Shown here piece after piece: positions 25,801-33,639 of a stretch of 64,000 nt of DNA. Under the pieces are notes generated by a model. It was not told where the DNA came from. It saw nothing but the letters and a program-made list of their open reading frames with translations, and did not search any database. Both the position numbers and the translations under genes were made by a program. The stretch is taken from contig JACKEV010000024.1 in assembly GCA_020632795.1 (NCBI GenBank), positions 1 through 64,000 of the forward strand, given 5' to 3'. The DNA is from Alphaproteobacteria bacterium (GTDB taxonomy: Bacteria > Myxococcota_A > UBA796 > CAJQPC01). Positions within the stretch are counted from its first letter, which is position 1; the number at the start of each line of letters is the position of its first letter.

Positions 25801-25911
25801 CGTAGCGTTCCCTGAAGGCATGTCGCCCAGGGACAACTCCAGGGTCTTCGCCACCAGCGCGAGGTGGTGTGCAGAGCAGCTCTCCAGGATGTGGCGAAGG
25901 GTCTCAAGCAC
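22801..25911 (-). CDS. STAND (NACHT) ATPase with effector-associated-like and FGE domains
   Basis: 1036 residues from a GTG start with GGGAG 6-7 nt upstream. Residues 1 to about 75 resemble the bacterial effector-associated (death-like) domains placed in front of STAND ATPases. Residues about 85-250 form an alpha/beta region (ELVVVLLGAST) of uncertain, possibly TIR-like, type. The NACHT ATPase has Walker A GEAGSGKS near 323 and Walker B LLLVDSLDE near 412, followed by helical repeats. The last 250 residues are a formylglycine-generating-enzyme/sulfatase-modifying-factor domain (WVDLAGNVWEWC, RVLRGGSW, GFRLCLRF). In such proteins that fold usually acts as a ligand-binding sensor rather than an enzyme. 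Its C-terminus is ordinary and lacks the variable-repeat pattern of the FGE genes at the right edge. Probably an anti-phage or self/non-self sensor. Confidence 0.85.
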   Translation of the reverse strand: MLETLRHILESCSAHHLALVAKTLELSLGDMPSGNATPAEQAAWLLNAAGAAHGQLPRIAQAMRDVGLYVPDAPEPLGEGTILAAIVAAPELDAEAAALAGWLRKLRGQVARIRRVDPGSSDAREQLAGAELVVVLLGASTSGAEGAAVLDELLDGAVAATLSPLDDDRLDEHYEDFRQARKLRRRVGLSFGPGDVLSTLQDPILQRLRELCPPAEGGPAMLESWERHMLQQQMEVWRKGQAGALSGIDRRAGQGGRIRLERASLYVSLHAAPGRWRRGGSDEVVIMDDRFAEDPADAASQKPIFLDELIAHPELPHLVIIGEAGSGKSVLLQHVAWTLACHHLHEPIPEAARLDALWEDAALAPIPVLVESRQLAARKGAACIDTLLCEELGCDRDTLRPLLEQGRYLLLVDSLDEVPTQAGRERVAAILAGLIRRSRCRVVLTTRPSAHTRVSLPGAFEAVRIAPLDKDRRAAFVDRWVVVQALPQPTAQRLHEALDGLAERFPAAPDHRSPLANPLLLTCVMIVFLSQKQLPDNTADLYGAMVKLLVYSRVEEDAREEDRERSAAAWQELLEEIAWIMQSAGTTMMPIRELLDALLATERHRDTDAARTAVDQLASRTGLLRFEQHDDVLVVRPWHRSFQEYLTARRLAHQRGDEGDRIRALASGPLFDPSWEGTLRFAVGAFGQTGADKARAVVETLVAMAEAAPPEHEGRLLGLAAAGLAEYRREYFVGHALLETLPKTIADRFLAQGASWPWKDRLLALEAMGVLRAPKQWLPSTEGWGEVKAGTYAIGGDREAYQSLQAQQSKLDRFLLRSWPVIVDEYADFVEAGGYRDDRWWDRQIKHPAGPEGWSTQRRHTNRPVMGVSWWEARAFCRWAQQAWALPPGGVLDLPTSQEWEAAARLTHGGPFPWGADSPGREDEARANHTWEGESPRHPTPIGMFPLGNAGPWVDLAGNVWEWCASVFDERNEQDRSCRMADDCGQGRDSEGPRVLRGGSWYFSPMGLRCADRVGLKPEFRNPNTGFRLCLRFPKD

Positions 25912-25974
25912 AACGGTCTCCCGTCCTGAAGGCAAGGGCCCGCCGGCCCTGCATCGGTATGCCGGATCATAGGC

Positions 25975-25980
25975 TACGAT
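25975..25980 (+). promoter_or_regulatory. -10 element of likely leaderless transcript
   Basis: TACGAT ends six nt before the ATG of the phosphatase-fold lipoprotein gene, so transcription would start at or next to the start codon. There is no Shine-Dalgarno sequence in between. Confidence 0.4.
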
Positions 25981-25986
25981 GCCCGG

Positions 25987-26820
25987 ATGCCCCTTCTCCT
26001 CCTCCTCGCCTGCAGCACCCCTCCCGAAGACACCGGCCCGCCCCCGGCCACCGAAGGCCAGCTCACCGCGCTGACCTACAACGTCCACGGCCTGCCCCCG
26101 GGCGTCACCGGGGACGACACCCCCGGCCGCATGACGCAGATCGCGCCGCGGCTCCCCGCCTATCCGCTCATCGGCCTGCAGGAGGACTTCGACCCGGAGA
26201 ACCACGCGCTGCTGGTGGCGCAGGCGGAGCACCAGACCCAAGCCTGGTTCGACGAGGTCCTCGACGACCGGGTCTACCCCTCCGGGCTGGCCGTGCTGGT
26301 GGACCAGCCGCTGGTGGAACTGCTGGAGGTCCACTACGACGCCTGCAACGGGCTGCTGGACGGGGCGTCGGACTGCTTCGCCTCCAAGGGCTTCCAGGTG
26401 CTGCGGCTCCAGCTCGGCGCAGGGCAGGTCGACGTCTACAACACCCACATGGAGGCCGGCAGCGGCGAGGCCGACGACGCCGCCCGCGCCACCCAGGTCG
26501 ACCAGCTCGTGGCCACGCTCAACGGCTTCTCGGCCGACCGGGCGGTGATCTTCCTCGGCGACTCCAACCTCCACGACGACGACCCCGACGACCTCCCCCT
26601 GGTCGAGCAGCTCAAGGAGGAGGGCGGGCTGACCGACGCCTGCGACGCGGTGGGGTGCCCGGAGCCCGGGCGCATCGACCGCGTGATGATCCGCAGCGCC
26701 GGCGGGGTCCACCTGGAGGTGTTGGCGTGGCGCGTGGACGAGGCGTTCGTCGACGCGCAAGGGGTGGGGCTCTCCGACCACGACGCCGTCTCCGCGACGC
26801 TGGCCTGGTCGGTGGAGTAG
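25987..26820 (+). CDS. Endonuclease/exonuclease/phosphatase-fold lipoprotein
   Basis: 277 residues. A very short signal ends in LLLLACS (Cys9 lipidated). The EEP fold follows: LTYNVHGLP, metal-binding Glu in GLQEDFDP, VDVYNTHMEAG, FLGDSNLHDDD and the catalytic LSDHDAV. Secreted members include sphingomyelinases and DNases; the substrate here cannot be told. Leaderless start is likely. It shares the divergent promoter region with the STAND gene. Confidence 0.85.
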   Translation: MPLLLLLACSTPPEDTGPPPATEGQLTALTYNVHGLPPGVTGDDTPGRMTQIAPRLPAYPLIGLQEDFDPENHALLVAQAEHQTQAWFDEVLDDRVYPSGLAVLVDQPLVELLEVHYDACNGLLDGASDCFASKGFQVLRLQLGAGQVDVYNTHMEAGSGEADDAARATQVDQLVATLNGFSADRAVIFLGDSNLHDDDPDDLPLVEQLKEEGGLTDACDAVGCPEPGRIDRVMIRSAGGVHLEVLAWRVDEAFVDAQGVGLSDHDAVSATLAWSVE

Positions 26821-26830
26821 GGGACGCCGC

Positions 26831-26836
26831 TATACT
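26831..26836 (+). promoter_or_regulatory. -10 element of likely leaderless transcript
   Basis: TATACT ends seven nt before the ATG of the next gene with no ribosome binding site between. Together with the preceding gene it suggests that leaderless mRNAs are used here. Confidence 0.45.
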
Positions 26837-26843
26837 CCCGCCG

Positions 26844-29210
26844 ATGCACCGCGCCCTCCCCCTCCTGGCCCTCGCCGCCTGCGCGGGCGGCCCGCCGACG
26901 CCGCCGGACGCCTCGACCTGGACGGCGGTGGCGTTCGAGGGCGGCTGGCCCACCGCGTCCGCCGCGCCCATCCCCGTGCCCGACGCCCTGAGCAGCCTCG
27001 ACTGGCTCGCCGACGTCAGCCAATACCGCATGGTCGGGCTGTCCGGCTCCCGCCGCCTGGGGGGCACCCTGGGCCTGGGCAACGGGCGCGTCTTCGGGAT
27101 CGTCGGGCTCGACAGCCCCTGGAACACGCTCACCAACGCCGTGGGCCCCGGCTACCAGCGCGACGGCGGCTTCTTCGGCGACAGCGAGGTGCTGCTGCTG
27201 GACCAGGACGGCGCGGCGGTGGACGTCGAGGCCGAGCAGCTCGAGCGCCCCCGGGGCACCGCCATCGCCCGGACCCTCGCGGAGGGGGGCGGGCTGCGCC
27301 TCACGACCACCGACGCCGTCGACCCCGACCGGGACGTGCTCATGCGGCATGTGACCGTGGAGAATGTGGGGAGCGCGCCGGTGTCTCCGACCGTGCGGCT
27401 GACGCTCGCCCGCGCGGAGACCGAGGTGGCCCCCGAGGCCGAGGCCGCCCTGGTCCAGGTGCGTGGGGGGCGCGCCCTGCGCGTCACATGCGATACAGAT
27501 GGGACGGCGGGCTCGGAGGCCCTCGACCTGGCCGTCGGCGCGCTGGGGCCAGGGGAGACCTGGTCGACGGTCTGCACCTTCGCCTTCACAGAGGGTGACC
27601 CGGAGGACCCGCTGTCCTGGCCGGACCCGGTCACCGACCCCGTCGACCTGCTCGCGCGCAGCCGCTCCGCCACACAGTCCGCCCTCGACGGGGCCGTCGC
27701 CCTGGACCTGCCCGACGACAAGGTGCGCGATCTGGTGGAGGGCATGCTCGTCACGCTGTGGACCCAGACCGACGCGGGCGGCCAGGTCTCGCCCATGAAC
27801 CGCTACACCACGGCCTGGCTGCGGGACGCCGAGGGGCCGGTGCACCTGTGGCTGCGCGCCGGCCTGCACGAGCGGGTCCGGACCCTGCTGGAGGGCCAGT
27901 ACCGGGCCGCCGTGGTGAACCGCGCCATCAAGAACTCCTGGCCCCTCGACCTGGACCTCTCCGGCTTCCAGGAGCCCGAGGACCCGCAGGCGTTCTGGGA
28001 CGACGCCCTGTTCATGCCCGGCCGGCAGCCCGCCGAGGCCCCGTCCTACCCGGCCATCCACGCCGGACTGTATGTCGCTGCCAGCGGGGACGCCGCGTGG
28101 CTGGATGCGCCCCGGCGCGCCTTCCTGGAGGCCGGCGTGCTGCGCCAGGATCCCGATCTGTACGACTTCGCCGGGGACGCCTGGCCCGAGTCGGCCCTGC
28201 TGCCGTTCAGCGGCGACGAGACCTGGCGCTACACCCTGACCTTCGCCACCACCGGCGAGGAGCCCGAGCTGCAGGGCTGGTCCGCCCACTCCAGCGTGCT
28301 CCTGGTCGCCGCCGCGGACGCTCTGGCCCCGTTCGACCCCGACCCCGCGGTGGCCGAGCTGGGGCGGCGCGCGGAGGACGCCCTGGTCGACGCCTACCTG
28401 TACGCGGACGACGGGGAGCGCTTCCTCTCGCCGATCCGAAGCTTTGAGGGGGAGATCTGGCCGGCTCCCTTCGAGGACGTCAGCACCCAGCCCGAGTGGC
28501 TGGGGGTCGGCGACGCCGGCTGGCGGGCAGACAACGTCGACGCCCTGGTGAGCGTCCTGCAGCGGGACGACGGCAGCCTGATCACCCAGGACAGCCTCAC
28601 CGGCGGCGACAACGTCGGCTACACCGGGCTGGTGCCGGGGCTGGGGCTGGTCGCGCTGGGCGAGGCGGGCCGCGCCGAGGCCGCCCGGGCCTTCGACGCG
28701 GTGGACCTCTCCGCCACAGGCACCGGGCACTTCGAGGAGGGCCACACCGCCGATCACAGCCCTCTGGCCTCCGTCCACAGCGCGGACGGGATGGGCTCGG
28801 ACGCCCCCGCCCGGTACCGCCCCTGGGAGGGCGGGGTCACCGTGGCGGGGGTCCTGCGGTACCTGCTCGGCGACACCCCCGACGCCCGCTCCGGCGCGCT
28901 GTCGCTGTACCCCCACCTGCCGCCCGGGTGGCCCGCCCTGGGCGCCGAGGGCCTGCGGATGGGGGAGGAGCGCTACGACCTCGCGCTGGAGGGCTTCGCG
29001 GAGGGGCAGGTCCTGCGGATCTCCCGCCCGGACAGCCCGGCCGACGCCGAGGACTGGGTGCTGCGCGTCCGGCTGGGGGACCGGGGGCAGGTGTCCTGTC
29101 TGTGGGTGGACGGCGCGGTGACCATCGCGCCCCGCGGGGCCGTCGCCGAGGTCTCCGGCGTGGTGCTGCCCCCCGGCGGTCAGGTCGAGGTGGTGGCCGA
29201 GTACCGGTAG
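26844..29210 (+). CDS. Six-hairpin glycosidase-like lipoprotein
   Basis: 788 residues. Signal with lipobox (LLALAACAGG, Cys near 12). An N-terminal beta-sandwich region to about 300 (for example RHVTVENVGSAPVSPTVRL) is followed by a helical region resembling an (alpha/alpha)6 barrel: YTTAWLRDAEGPVHLWLRAG, PYPAIHAGLYVAASGD-like strand and WAYDNVDALVSVLQRD-like segment. A beta C-terminal part follows. This order is seen in glycoside hydrolases of the GH15/GH63/GH78-like groups. The catalytic acids and sugar are not assigned. Its last 31 bases overlap the convergent MYXO-CTERM gene. Confidence 0.7.
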   Translation: MHRALPLLALAACAGGPPTPPDASTWTAVAFEGGWPTASAAPIPVPDALSSLDWLADVSQYRMVGLSGSRRLGGTLGLGNGRVFGIVGLDSPWNTLTNAVGPGYQRDGGFFGDSEVLLLDQDGAAVDVEAEQLERPRGTAIARTLAEGGGLRLTTTDAVDPDRDVLMRHVTVENVGSAPVSPTVRLTLARAETEVAPEAEAALVQVRGGRALRVTCDTDGTAGSEALDLAVGALGPGETWSTVCTFAFTEGDPEDPLSWPDPVTDPVDLLARSRSATQSALDGAVALDLPDDKVRDLVEGMLVTLWTQTDAGGQVSPMNRYTTAWLRDAEGPVHLWLRAGLHERVRTLLEGQYRAAVVNRAIKNSWPLDLDLSGFQEPEDPQAFWDDALFMPGRQPAEAPSYPAIHAGLYVAASGDAAWLDAPRRAFLEAGVLRQDPDLYDFAGDAWPESALLPFSGDETWRYTLTFATTGEEPELQGWSAHSSVLLVAAADALAPFDPDPAVAELGRRAEDALVDAYLYADDGERFLSPIRSFEGEIWPAPFEDVSTQPEWLGVGDAGWRADNVDALVSVLQRDDGSLITQDSLTGGDNVGYTGLVPGLGLVALGEAGRAEAARAFDAVDLSATGTGHFEEGHTADHSPLASVHSADGMGSDAPARYRPWEGGVTVAGVLRYLLGDTPDARSGALSLYPHLPPGWPALGAEGLRMGEERYDLALEGFAEGQVLRISRPDSPADAEDWVLRVRLGDRGQVSCLWVDGAVTIAPRGAVAEVSGVVLPPGGQVEVVAEYR

Positions 29211-30520
29211 CGTCGGCCGAGCGCGAGCAGGCCGGCCAGCAGCGCCCACCCGCTGCCGCCGCCCGATCCGGTGGCGCAGCCGCAGCCCTGCTCCTGCGGG
29301 GTCTCCTCCTCGACGGCCAGATCGAAGGCCACGAGGCGCAGGTTGAAGGCCAGCAGGTAGTCCACCCCGGCGTAGCGCTGGCCCGTGGTGCCGTCGCTGC
29401 CCACGTAGTGCTCATCCCCGGGTCGGATGTAGCGGTTCCAGACCGTGTAGCCGTGGGCGGCCGTCCCGTCGGGCTGCGGCGAGGCGATGTCGTCGCCCGG
29501 GGTGACCTCGTCCACGTCCTCGGCCAGGGCCGCTTCGAGGGCGAGCACCTCCTCGTCCCGCCCCTCGGGCCAGCCGTGCAGGGCCACGTGGGCGGCCGGA
29601 TAGGCCCACCAGTCGTGCACTGCGGCGAGGTCCATGAGGGCGTCGAAGGTGGTGTCCCCGAAGGCGTCCCCGACCGCGGCGAGGGCCATGACCATGTGCT
29701 GGTTGTCGGGGTTGAGGAAGGCGGGGCTGTCCGGTGAGGCGAAGCTCGCCCAGAGGTCGGCGGCGTCTCCGTCGTCGGGCGTCGAGCCGGTGATCTGCGT
29801 GAGCGCAGCGGCGAACCCCGTCGAGAAGACCAGGGCCTCGCCGCCGCGCTTGACCTCCGCGTCGCCGCACCCCGGGTTCGTGATCGACCACTCGCCCCCA
29901 GCGCTCACGTGCGCGCCGATGCGGGCCGCGACGTCGATGGCCTGCTGGCGCAGGTTCATGCCGTCCACCGCCACGTCCCCAGGCACCCAGCGCTCCACCA
30001 GCGCCAGGCCGAGCAGGATGTGGATGGCCTGGTCCTGGCTCATCTCCTTGTTCCGGACGTCGGGGTCGAGGAAGTCCGTCTCCAGCCACGTCACGTCGGG
30101 GAAGTGCTCCAGGATGTCCTCGGACACGTCGTCGCGGATGAAGAAGCCGTCCAGGACGTCGAAGGGGCCGGGGCAGTCGGGGAAGGCCGCCTGGTCGTGG
30201 GCGTCCACCCGCTCCAGGGCGGCCAGGGCGAAGGCCAGCTCGGCGGCGGTGTCCTCGGGGGTGCGGGCGCCGCCCTGGCTGTAGCCCTCGAAGCGCTCTC
30301 CCTCGGCGAGCAGGGCGTACTCGGTGGCCAGCACGCCGAGGGTCCAGCCGAGCTGCACCGTGGCGTCCGCCCACTTCATGTGGCCGACCGTGTCCACGCG
30401 CCGGGTGGCCGGCAGGCTGTGGCCGGGCCCGGCCCCGACCACCATGAACTCTGCGGTCAGCCGGTCGCGCATCTCCCAATAGGGGTCGGCGTCGAAGGCC
30501 AGGGCGGCGCCGGCCAGCAT
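29180..30520 (-). CDS. MYXO-CTERM-like surface protein, unknown
   Basis: About 446 residues. A mostly helical body has no recognised family (WADATVQLGWTLGVLATEY, MVMALAAVGDAFGD). The C-terminus is a MYXO-CTERM-type sorting tail: a Gly-Cys cluster (QGCGCATG), Gly/Ser stretch, hydrophobic helix WALLAGLLAL and an Arg-rich end. Proteins with this tail are placed at the cell surface by a myxobacterial sorting system. The start is uncertain: ATG at 30520 is given, but GTG or TTG codons just upstream would lengthen the hydrophobic N-terminus towards a signal peptide, which this tail normally requires. Confidence 0.7.
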   Translation of the reverse strand: MLAGAALAFDADPYWEMRDRLTAEFMVVGAGPGHSLPATRRVDTVGHMKWADATVQLGWTLGVLATEYALLAEGERFEGYSQGGARTPEDTAAELAFALAALERVDAHDQAAFPDCPGPFDVLDGFFIRDDVSEDILEHFPDVTWLETDFLDPDVRNKEMSQDQAIHILLGLALVERWVPGDVAVDGMNLRQQAIDVAARIGAHVSAGGEWSITNPGCGDAEVKRGGEALVFSTGFAAALTQITGSTPDDGDAADLWASFASPDSPAFLNPDNQHMVMALAAVGDAFGDTTFDALMDLAAVHDWWAYPAAHVALHGWPEGRDEEVLALEAALAEDVDEVTPGDDIASPQPDGTAAHGYTVWNRYIRPGDEHYVGSDGTTGQRYAGVDYLLAFNLRLVAFDLAVEEETPQEQGCGCATGSGGGSGWALLAGLLALGRRYRYSATTST

Positions 30521-30598
30521 GTGGACTGCGAGGTGCACCGGATCATTCAACCACAGGATGTCACACAGGGACAGGGGCGCGCGGCGGCGCCCGGCGGG

Positions 30599-30604
30599 TA
30601 TACT
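30599..30604 (+). promoter_or_regulatory. -10 element (TATACT) of the SGNH hydrolase gene
   Basis: TATACT lies about 20 nt upstream of the ATG at 30624 and before the ribosome binding site AAGGTG (30615-30620), so this gene has a short normal leader. No clear -35 is seen. Confidence 0.35.
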
Positions 30605-30623
30605 CCGCGGCCAGAAGGTGACC

Positions 30624-32198
30624 ATGACCCCACTCCTCCTCCTCCCGCTCCTGCCTGCGTCCCTGGCCGATGACGTCGTCGTCTTCGGAGACAGTTGGGC
30701 GGAGGGCGCGGCCGACGAATTGGCCGACGTGCTCCAGTTGAACGGTCGGTCCGACATCACGGTCGACGGCCAGGGGGTCGGCGGCACGACCGCCGATGGG
30801 TGGGCCGCCAACCCCTCCGCGCTGCCCGACGCCGTCAGCCTCAACCCGGACGCCCGCTGGGTGTGGCTCTCCATCGGCGGGAACGACCTGTTCCAGCACT
30901 ACCTCCAGGGCTACGGCGGCAGCACGGCGACGGACTATGACGCCGATCTGCGCGTCATGCTGGACAGCCTGTTCGCGGCCCACCCGGACATCGAGGTGGT
31001 GATGTTCGGCTACGACTTCATCAACTTCGAACAGTCCACCGACTGCATCCTCACCGCGTGGGCGTACTTCGGCACCTCCATCACCACGCCCACGCTGAAC
31101 CAGTACTTCATCGACCAGGTCATGGGCACCATCGAGGACGTCGCCGCGGACTACCCGAGGCTCACCTACGTGGACTCGGTGCTCGGCACGCTGCAGGAGG
31201 CCGGCGGGGTGGCGGGGGCGCCGAACGTGCTGTTCCCCAGCCCGTCGCGGTACATGTCGGACTGCATCCACCCCAATCACGACGGCTATCTGCTCATCAT
31301 GCAGGCGCTGTACGACGACTACTGGGGCCGATCAGCGCCCACGGCCGCCATGAGCCCGGAGGGGGGCGCGTACTGTGTCGATGAGACGGCCGTCTTCACC
31401 GGGGTCAGCGGCGGGGCGGCCGAGCAGCACTGGTACATGGACGGCGCCCATGTGGGGGAGGGGAGCACCCTGGAGCTGGCCTTCGACGCGCCGGGCAGCC
31501 ACACGCTGGAGATCGAGGCCCGCAACGGCGCCTGGGTGGACAGCGTCACCGCGACGGTCGAGGTCTCGGCGGTGCCGGTCGCGGAGGCCGGCGCGGACGC
31601 GACGATCTGCCCCGGCGAGTCGGTGTCCCTGGGCGCCGCGCCCGAGGACGGGGCCGCCTACGACTGGGCCCCGACGGCGGGCCTGGACGACCCCACCTCA
31701 AGCCAGCCCCTCGCCACCCCGACCGAGACCACCACCTACACGGTGACGGCCACGGCGGGCGAGGCTTGCGCCGCCACCGACGCGGTCACCGTGACCGTGC
31801 TGCCGGTCGAGGAGTTGACCCTCGACGGGCCGAACGTGGCGCTGACCGAGGAGGCGGTGACCTTCTCCGTGGACGCGGCGGGCCCGGTGACCTGGGACGT
31901 CGAGGGGGCCACCCCGACGGTGTCCGAGGACGGCCTCGAGGCGACCGTGGTGTGGGAAGCGGTTGGAACCTACCAGGTTACAGTAATCTCCACGCCAGCC
32001 GAGGGTTGCCCGGCCGAGGTCGGCCTGCTGGTCGAGGTCTCGGACGACGACGACGTGGAGGCGGACGACAGCGGCGTCGATCCGGATCCGGGGACCAAGG
32101 ACGCCGCCTGCGGTGGCTGCTCGGGCTCTCGGACGTCGGCGGGCTGGGCCCTGGGGCTGCTGGGGCTGATGCTGGCGCTGCGGAGGCGGGCCAGGTAG
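30624..32198 (+). CDS. Secreted SGNH/GDSL hydrolase with PKD-like domains and MYXO-CTERM tail
   Basis: 524 residues. Signal peptide (LLLLPLLPASLA), then an SGNH esterase domain to about 235: block I FGDSWAEG with nucleophile Ser, SIGGND, and the catalytic Asp/His in CIHPNHDGY. Two or three Ig/PKD-like beta domains follow (EQHWYMDGAHVGEGSTLELAF, YDWAPTAGLDDPTSSQP, TTYTVTATAG), then an acidic linker (DDDDVEADDSG) and a MYXO-CTERM-like tail (ACGGCSG, WALGLLGLMLAL, RRRAR). It is probably a surface-anchored esterase acting on polysaccharide acyl groups or lipids. Confidence 0.88.
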   Translation: MTPLLLLPLLPASLADDVVVFGDSWAEGAADELADVLQLNGRSDITVDGQGVGGTTADGWAANPSALPDAVSLNPDARWVWLSIGGNDLFQHYLQGYGGSTATDYDADLRVMLDSLFAAHPDIEVVMFGYDFINFEQSTDCILTAWAYFGTSITTPTLNQYFIDQVMGTIEDVAADYPRLTYVDSVLGTLQEAGGVAGAPNVLFPSPSRYMSDCIHPNHDGYLLIMQALYDDYWGRSAPTAAMSPEGGAYCVDETAVFTGVSGGAAEQHWYMDGAHVGEGSTLELAFDAPGSHTLEIEARNGAWVDSVTATVEVSAVPVAEAGADATICPGESVSLGAAPEDGAAYDWAPTAGLDDPTSSQPLATPTETTTYTVTATAGEACAATDAVTVTVLPVEELTLDGPNVALTEEAVTFSVDAAGPVTWDVEGATPTVSEDGLEATVVWEAVGTYQVTVISTPAEGCPAEVGLLVEVSDDDDVEADDSGVDPDPGTKDAACGGCSGSRTSAGWALGLLGLMLALRRRAR

Positions 32199-32328
32199 CG
32201 GCCCTCGACCGCTTCGGGGTTGCGGGCGGCGCGGGGGTCTGGCTATGGTGGTCCACGCGAGGGGGTCGACGGGCGTGGCTTGACGGTCGCCACCGACCTG
32301 CGGCCCCTGTGCCACAAGGAATGAAGCC

Positions 32329-33594
32329 ATGTCGCTCAGGATCGTGCCCGCAGGGGCATCGCTCTCGGACATCGCCGCGTCGTGCGACGGGGTCAGCCTG
32401 CTCAGCTACAACGTGCTGCTGCCCAACAGCGGCGACGGCTGGTGGGTGTTCAAGTACTACGACGGCGAGACGCCGGACGCCGCGCGGTCGTGGTCGCACC
32501 GGCGCGCGCTGCTGGCCCGGCAGATCCTGGGGACCGGCGCGGACGTGGTCTGCCTGCAGGAGGCCCGCGCCGAGTCCTTCGACGCGGACTTCGCCTTCCT
32601 GACCGAGGCCGGGTACGCCGCCGAGATCCACCGGAAGTCCATGCTGCGCCCGGCGACCTTCTGGCGCACCGGGGCCTGGGAGGGCGTGTACACGCGGCAC
32701 ACCGACAAGGTGCTCGGGGTCATCCTGCGCGCCCGCGGCAAGCCCGAGCGGGTGCTCGGCGTGCTCAACGTCCACCTCACCGCCGGTCCCGACCCGCAGC
32801 GGCGGTTCCGGCAGGTGTTCGACGCCCTCGACCAGCTCCGCAAGGACCTCAAGCGGCACGGCGTCGCGCCCGAGGACGCGGCGGTGGTGGTGTGCGGCGA
32901 CTTCAACGCCGGCCCGGCGGGCAGCGCCACCCAGCACCTGCTGGCCGGCGGCACCGTGGACGCCGACTTCCGGGAGCCCGGCTGGCCGGACCTGTCGCTC
33001 TCCAGCAAGGCGCGCCAGCACGCGTTCTCGCCCTTCGCTGAGGTGTACCAGCAGGCCCTGGGCCAGCCGCCGGTCACGCTCATCGGGAGCCAGGTGGCCG
33101 GGCTCATGGCGGAGGGCCAGCCCACCGAGCGGCTGATCGCGGCGATCGAGGCGATGTTCGAGCGCTTCGCCGGAGCGGACGGCGGCATGGACGCCGCGGC
33201 CATCGACGCGTGGATCCAGCGCATCAACCGCGCGCCGCAGCGGGGCAGCGAGCATCGCAAGGCGGCGGCGGTGCTCGCGGAGGCCGGCAGGTCTGTGTTG
33301 AGTCGGGAGGACTTCGTCGGCGTGTACCGCTCCGAGCTGTCCGAGGGCAAGATCTGGAGCGTGCAGCACGATCTTCAGTCCTGCGGGCTGCTGCCGGAGG
33401 GCGCGCGGGTGCCGTACACCGCGTCCCTGGATCGTCTGTATCACACGATCGGGACGCTGGAGGCGGTGGCGGTGTGGGATCCGCTGACCGAGGCGCGGCG
33501 CCAGGAGCTGGCGGCGACCGGGCTGGGGCTGCCGAACGTGTGGCATCCCTCGGACCACGTGCCGCTGGGGGCGGTGGTCCGGTGGGGGTCATAG
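32329..33594 (+). CDS. Cytoplasmic endonuclease/exonuclease/phosphatase-family protein
   Basis: 421 residues, no signal peptide. EEP motifs: LLSYNVLLP, metal Glu in CLQEARAE, VLNVHLTAG, VVVCGDFNAG and a terminal HPSDHVPLGA. The style is CCR4/nocturnin-like, hinting at a nuclease or nucleotide phosphatase. A helical insertion of about 120 residues lies between the GDFN and SDH motifs (residues about 240-350); it contains an EF-hand-like stretch (AGADGGMDAAAID) of unproven function. AAGGA precedes the ATG. Confidence 0.85.
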   Translation: MSLRIVPAGASLSDIAASCDGVSLLSYNVLLPNSGDGWWVFKYYDGETPDAARSWSHRRALLARQILGTGADVVCLQEARAESFDADFAFLTEAGYAAEIHRKSMLRPATFWRTGAWEGVYTRHTDKVLGVILRARGKPERVLGVLNVHLTAGPDPQRRFRQVFDALDQLRKDLKRHGVAPEDAAVVVCGDFNAGPAGSATQHLLAGGTVDADFREPGWPDLSLSSKARQHAFSPFAEVYQQALGQPPVTLIGSQVAGLMAEGQPTERLIAAIEAMFERFAGADGGMDAAAIDAWIQRINRAPQRGSEHRKAAAVLAEAGRSVLSREDFVGVYRSELSEGKIWSVQHDLQSCGLLPEGARVPYTASLDRLYHTIGTLEAVAVWDPLTEARRQELAATGLGLPNVWHPSDHVPLGAVVRWGS

Positions 33595-33598
33595 CGCG

Positions 33599-33627
33599 GG
33601 GCTGCGGCGGGTCCTCGGCCGCAGCCC
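33599..33627. terminator. Hairpin between convergent genes
   Basis: GGGCTGCGGC, 9-nt loop, GCCGCAGCCC: ten perfect pairs, five bases after the stop of the EEP gene and 12 before that of the convergent lipoprotein gene. Likely a bidirectional terminator. Confidence 0.5.
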
Positions 33628-33639
33628 TGGGCCCCGCCG

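Noticed and set aside
25869..26843. Upstream extension of the glycosidase-like frame
   Set aside because: It overlaps the well-supported phosphatase-fold gene in another frame and is Arg/Pro-rich; the lipobox at 26844 marks the true start.
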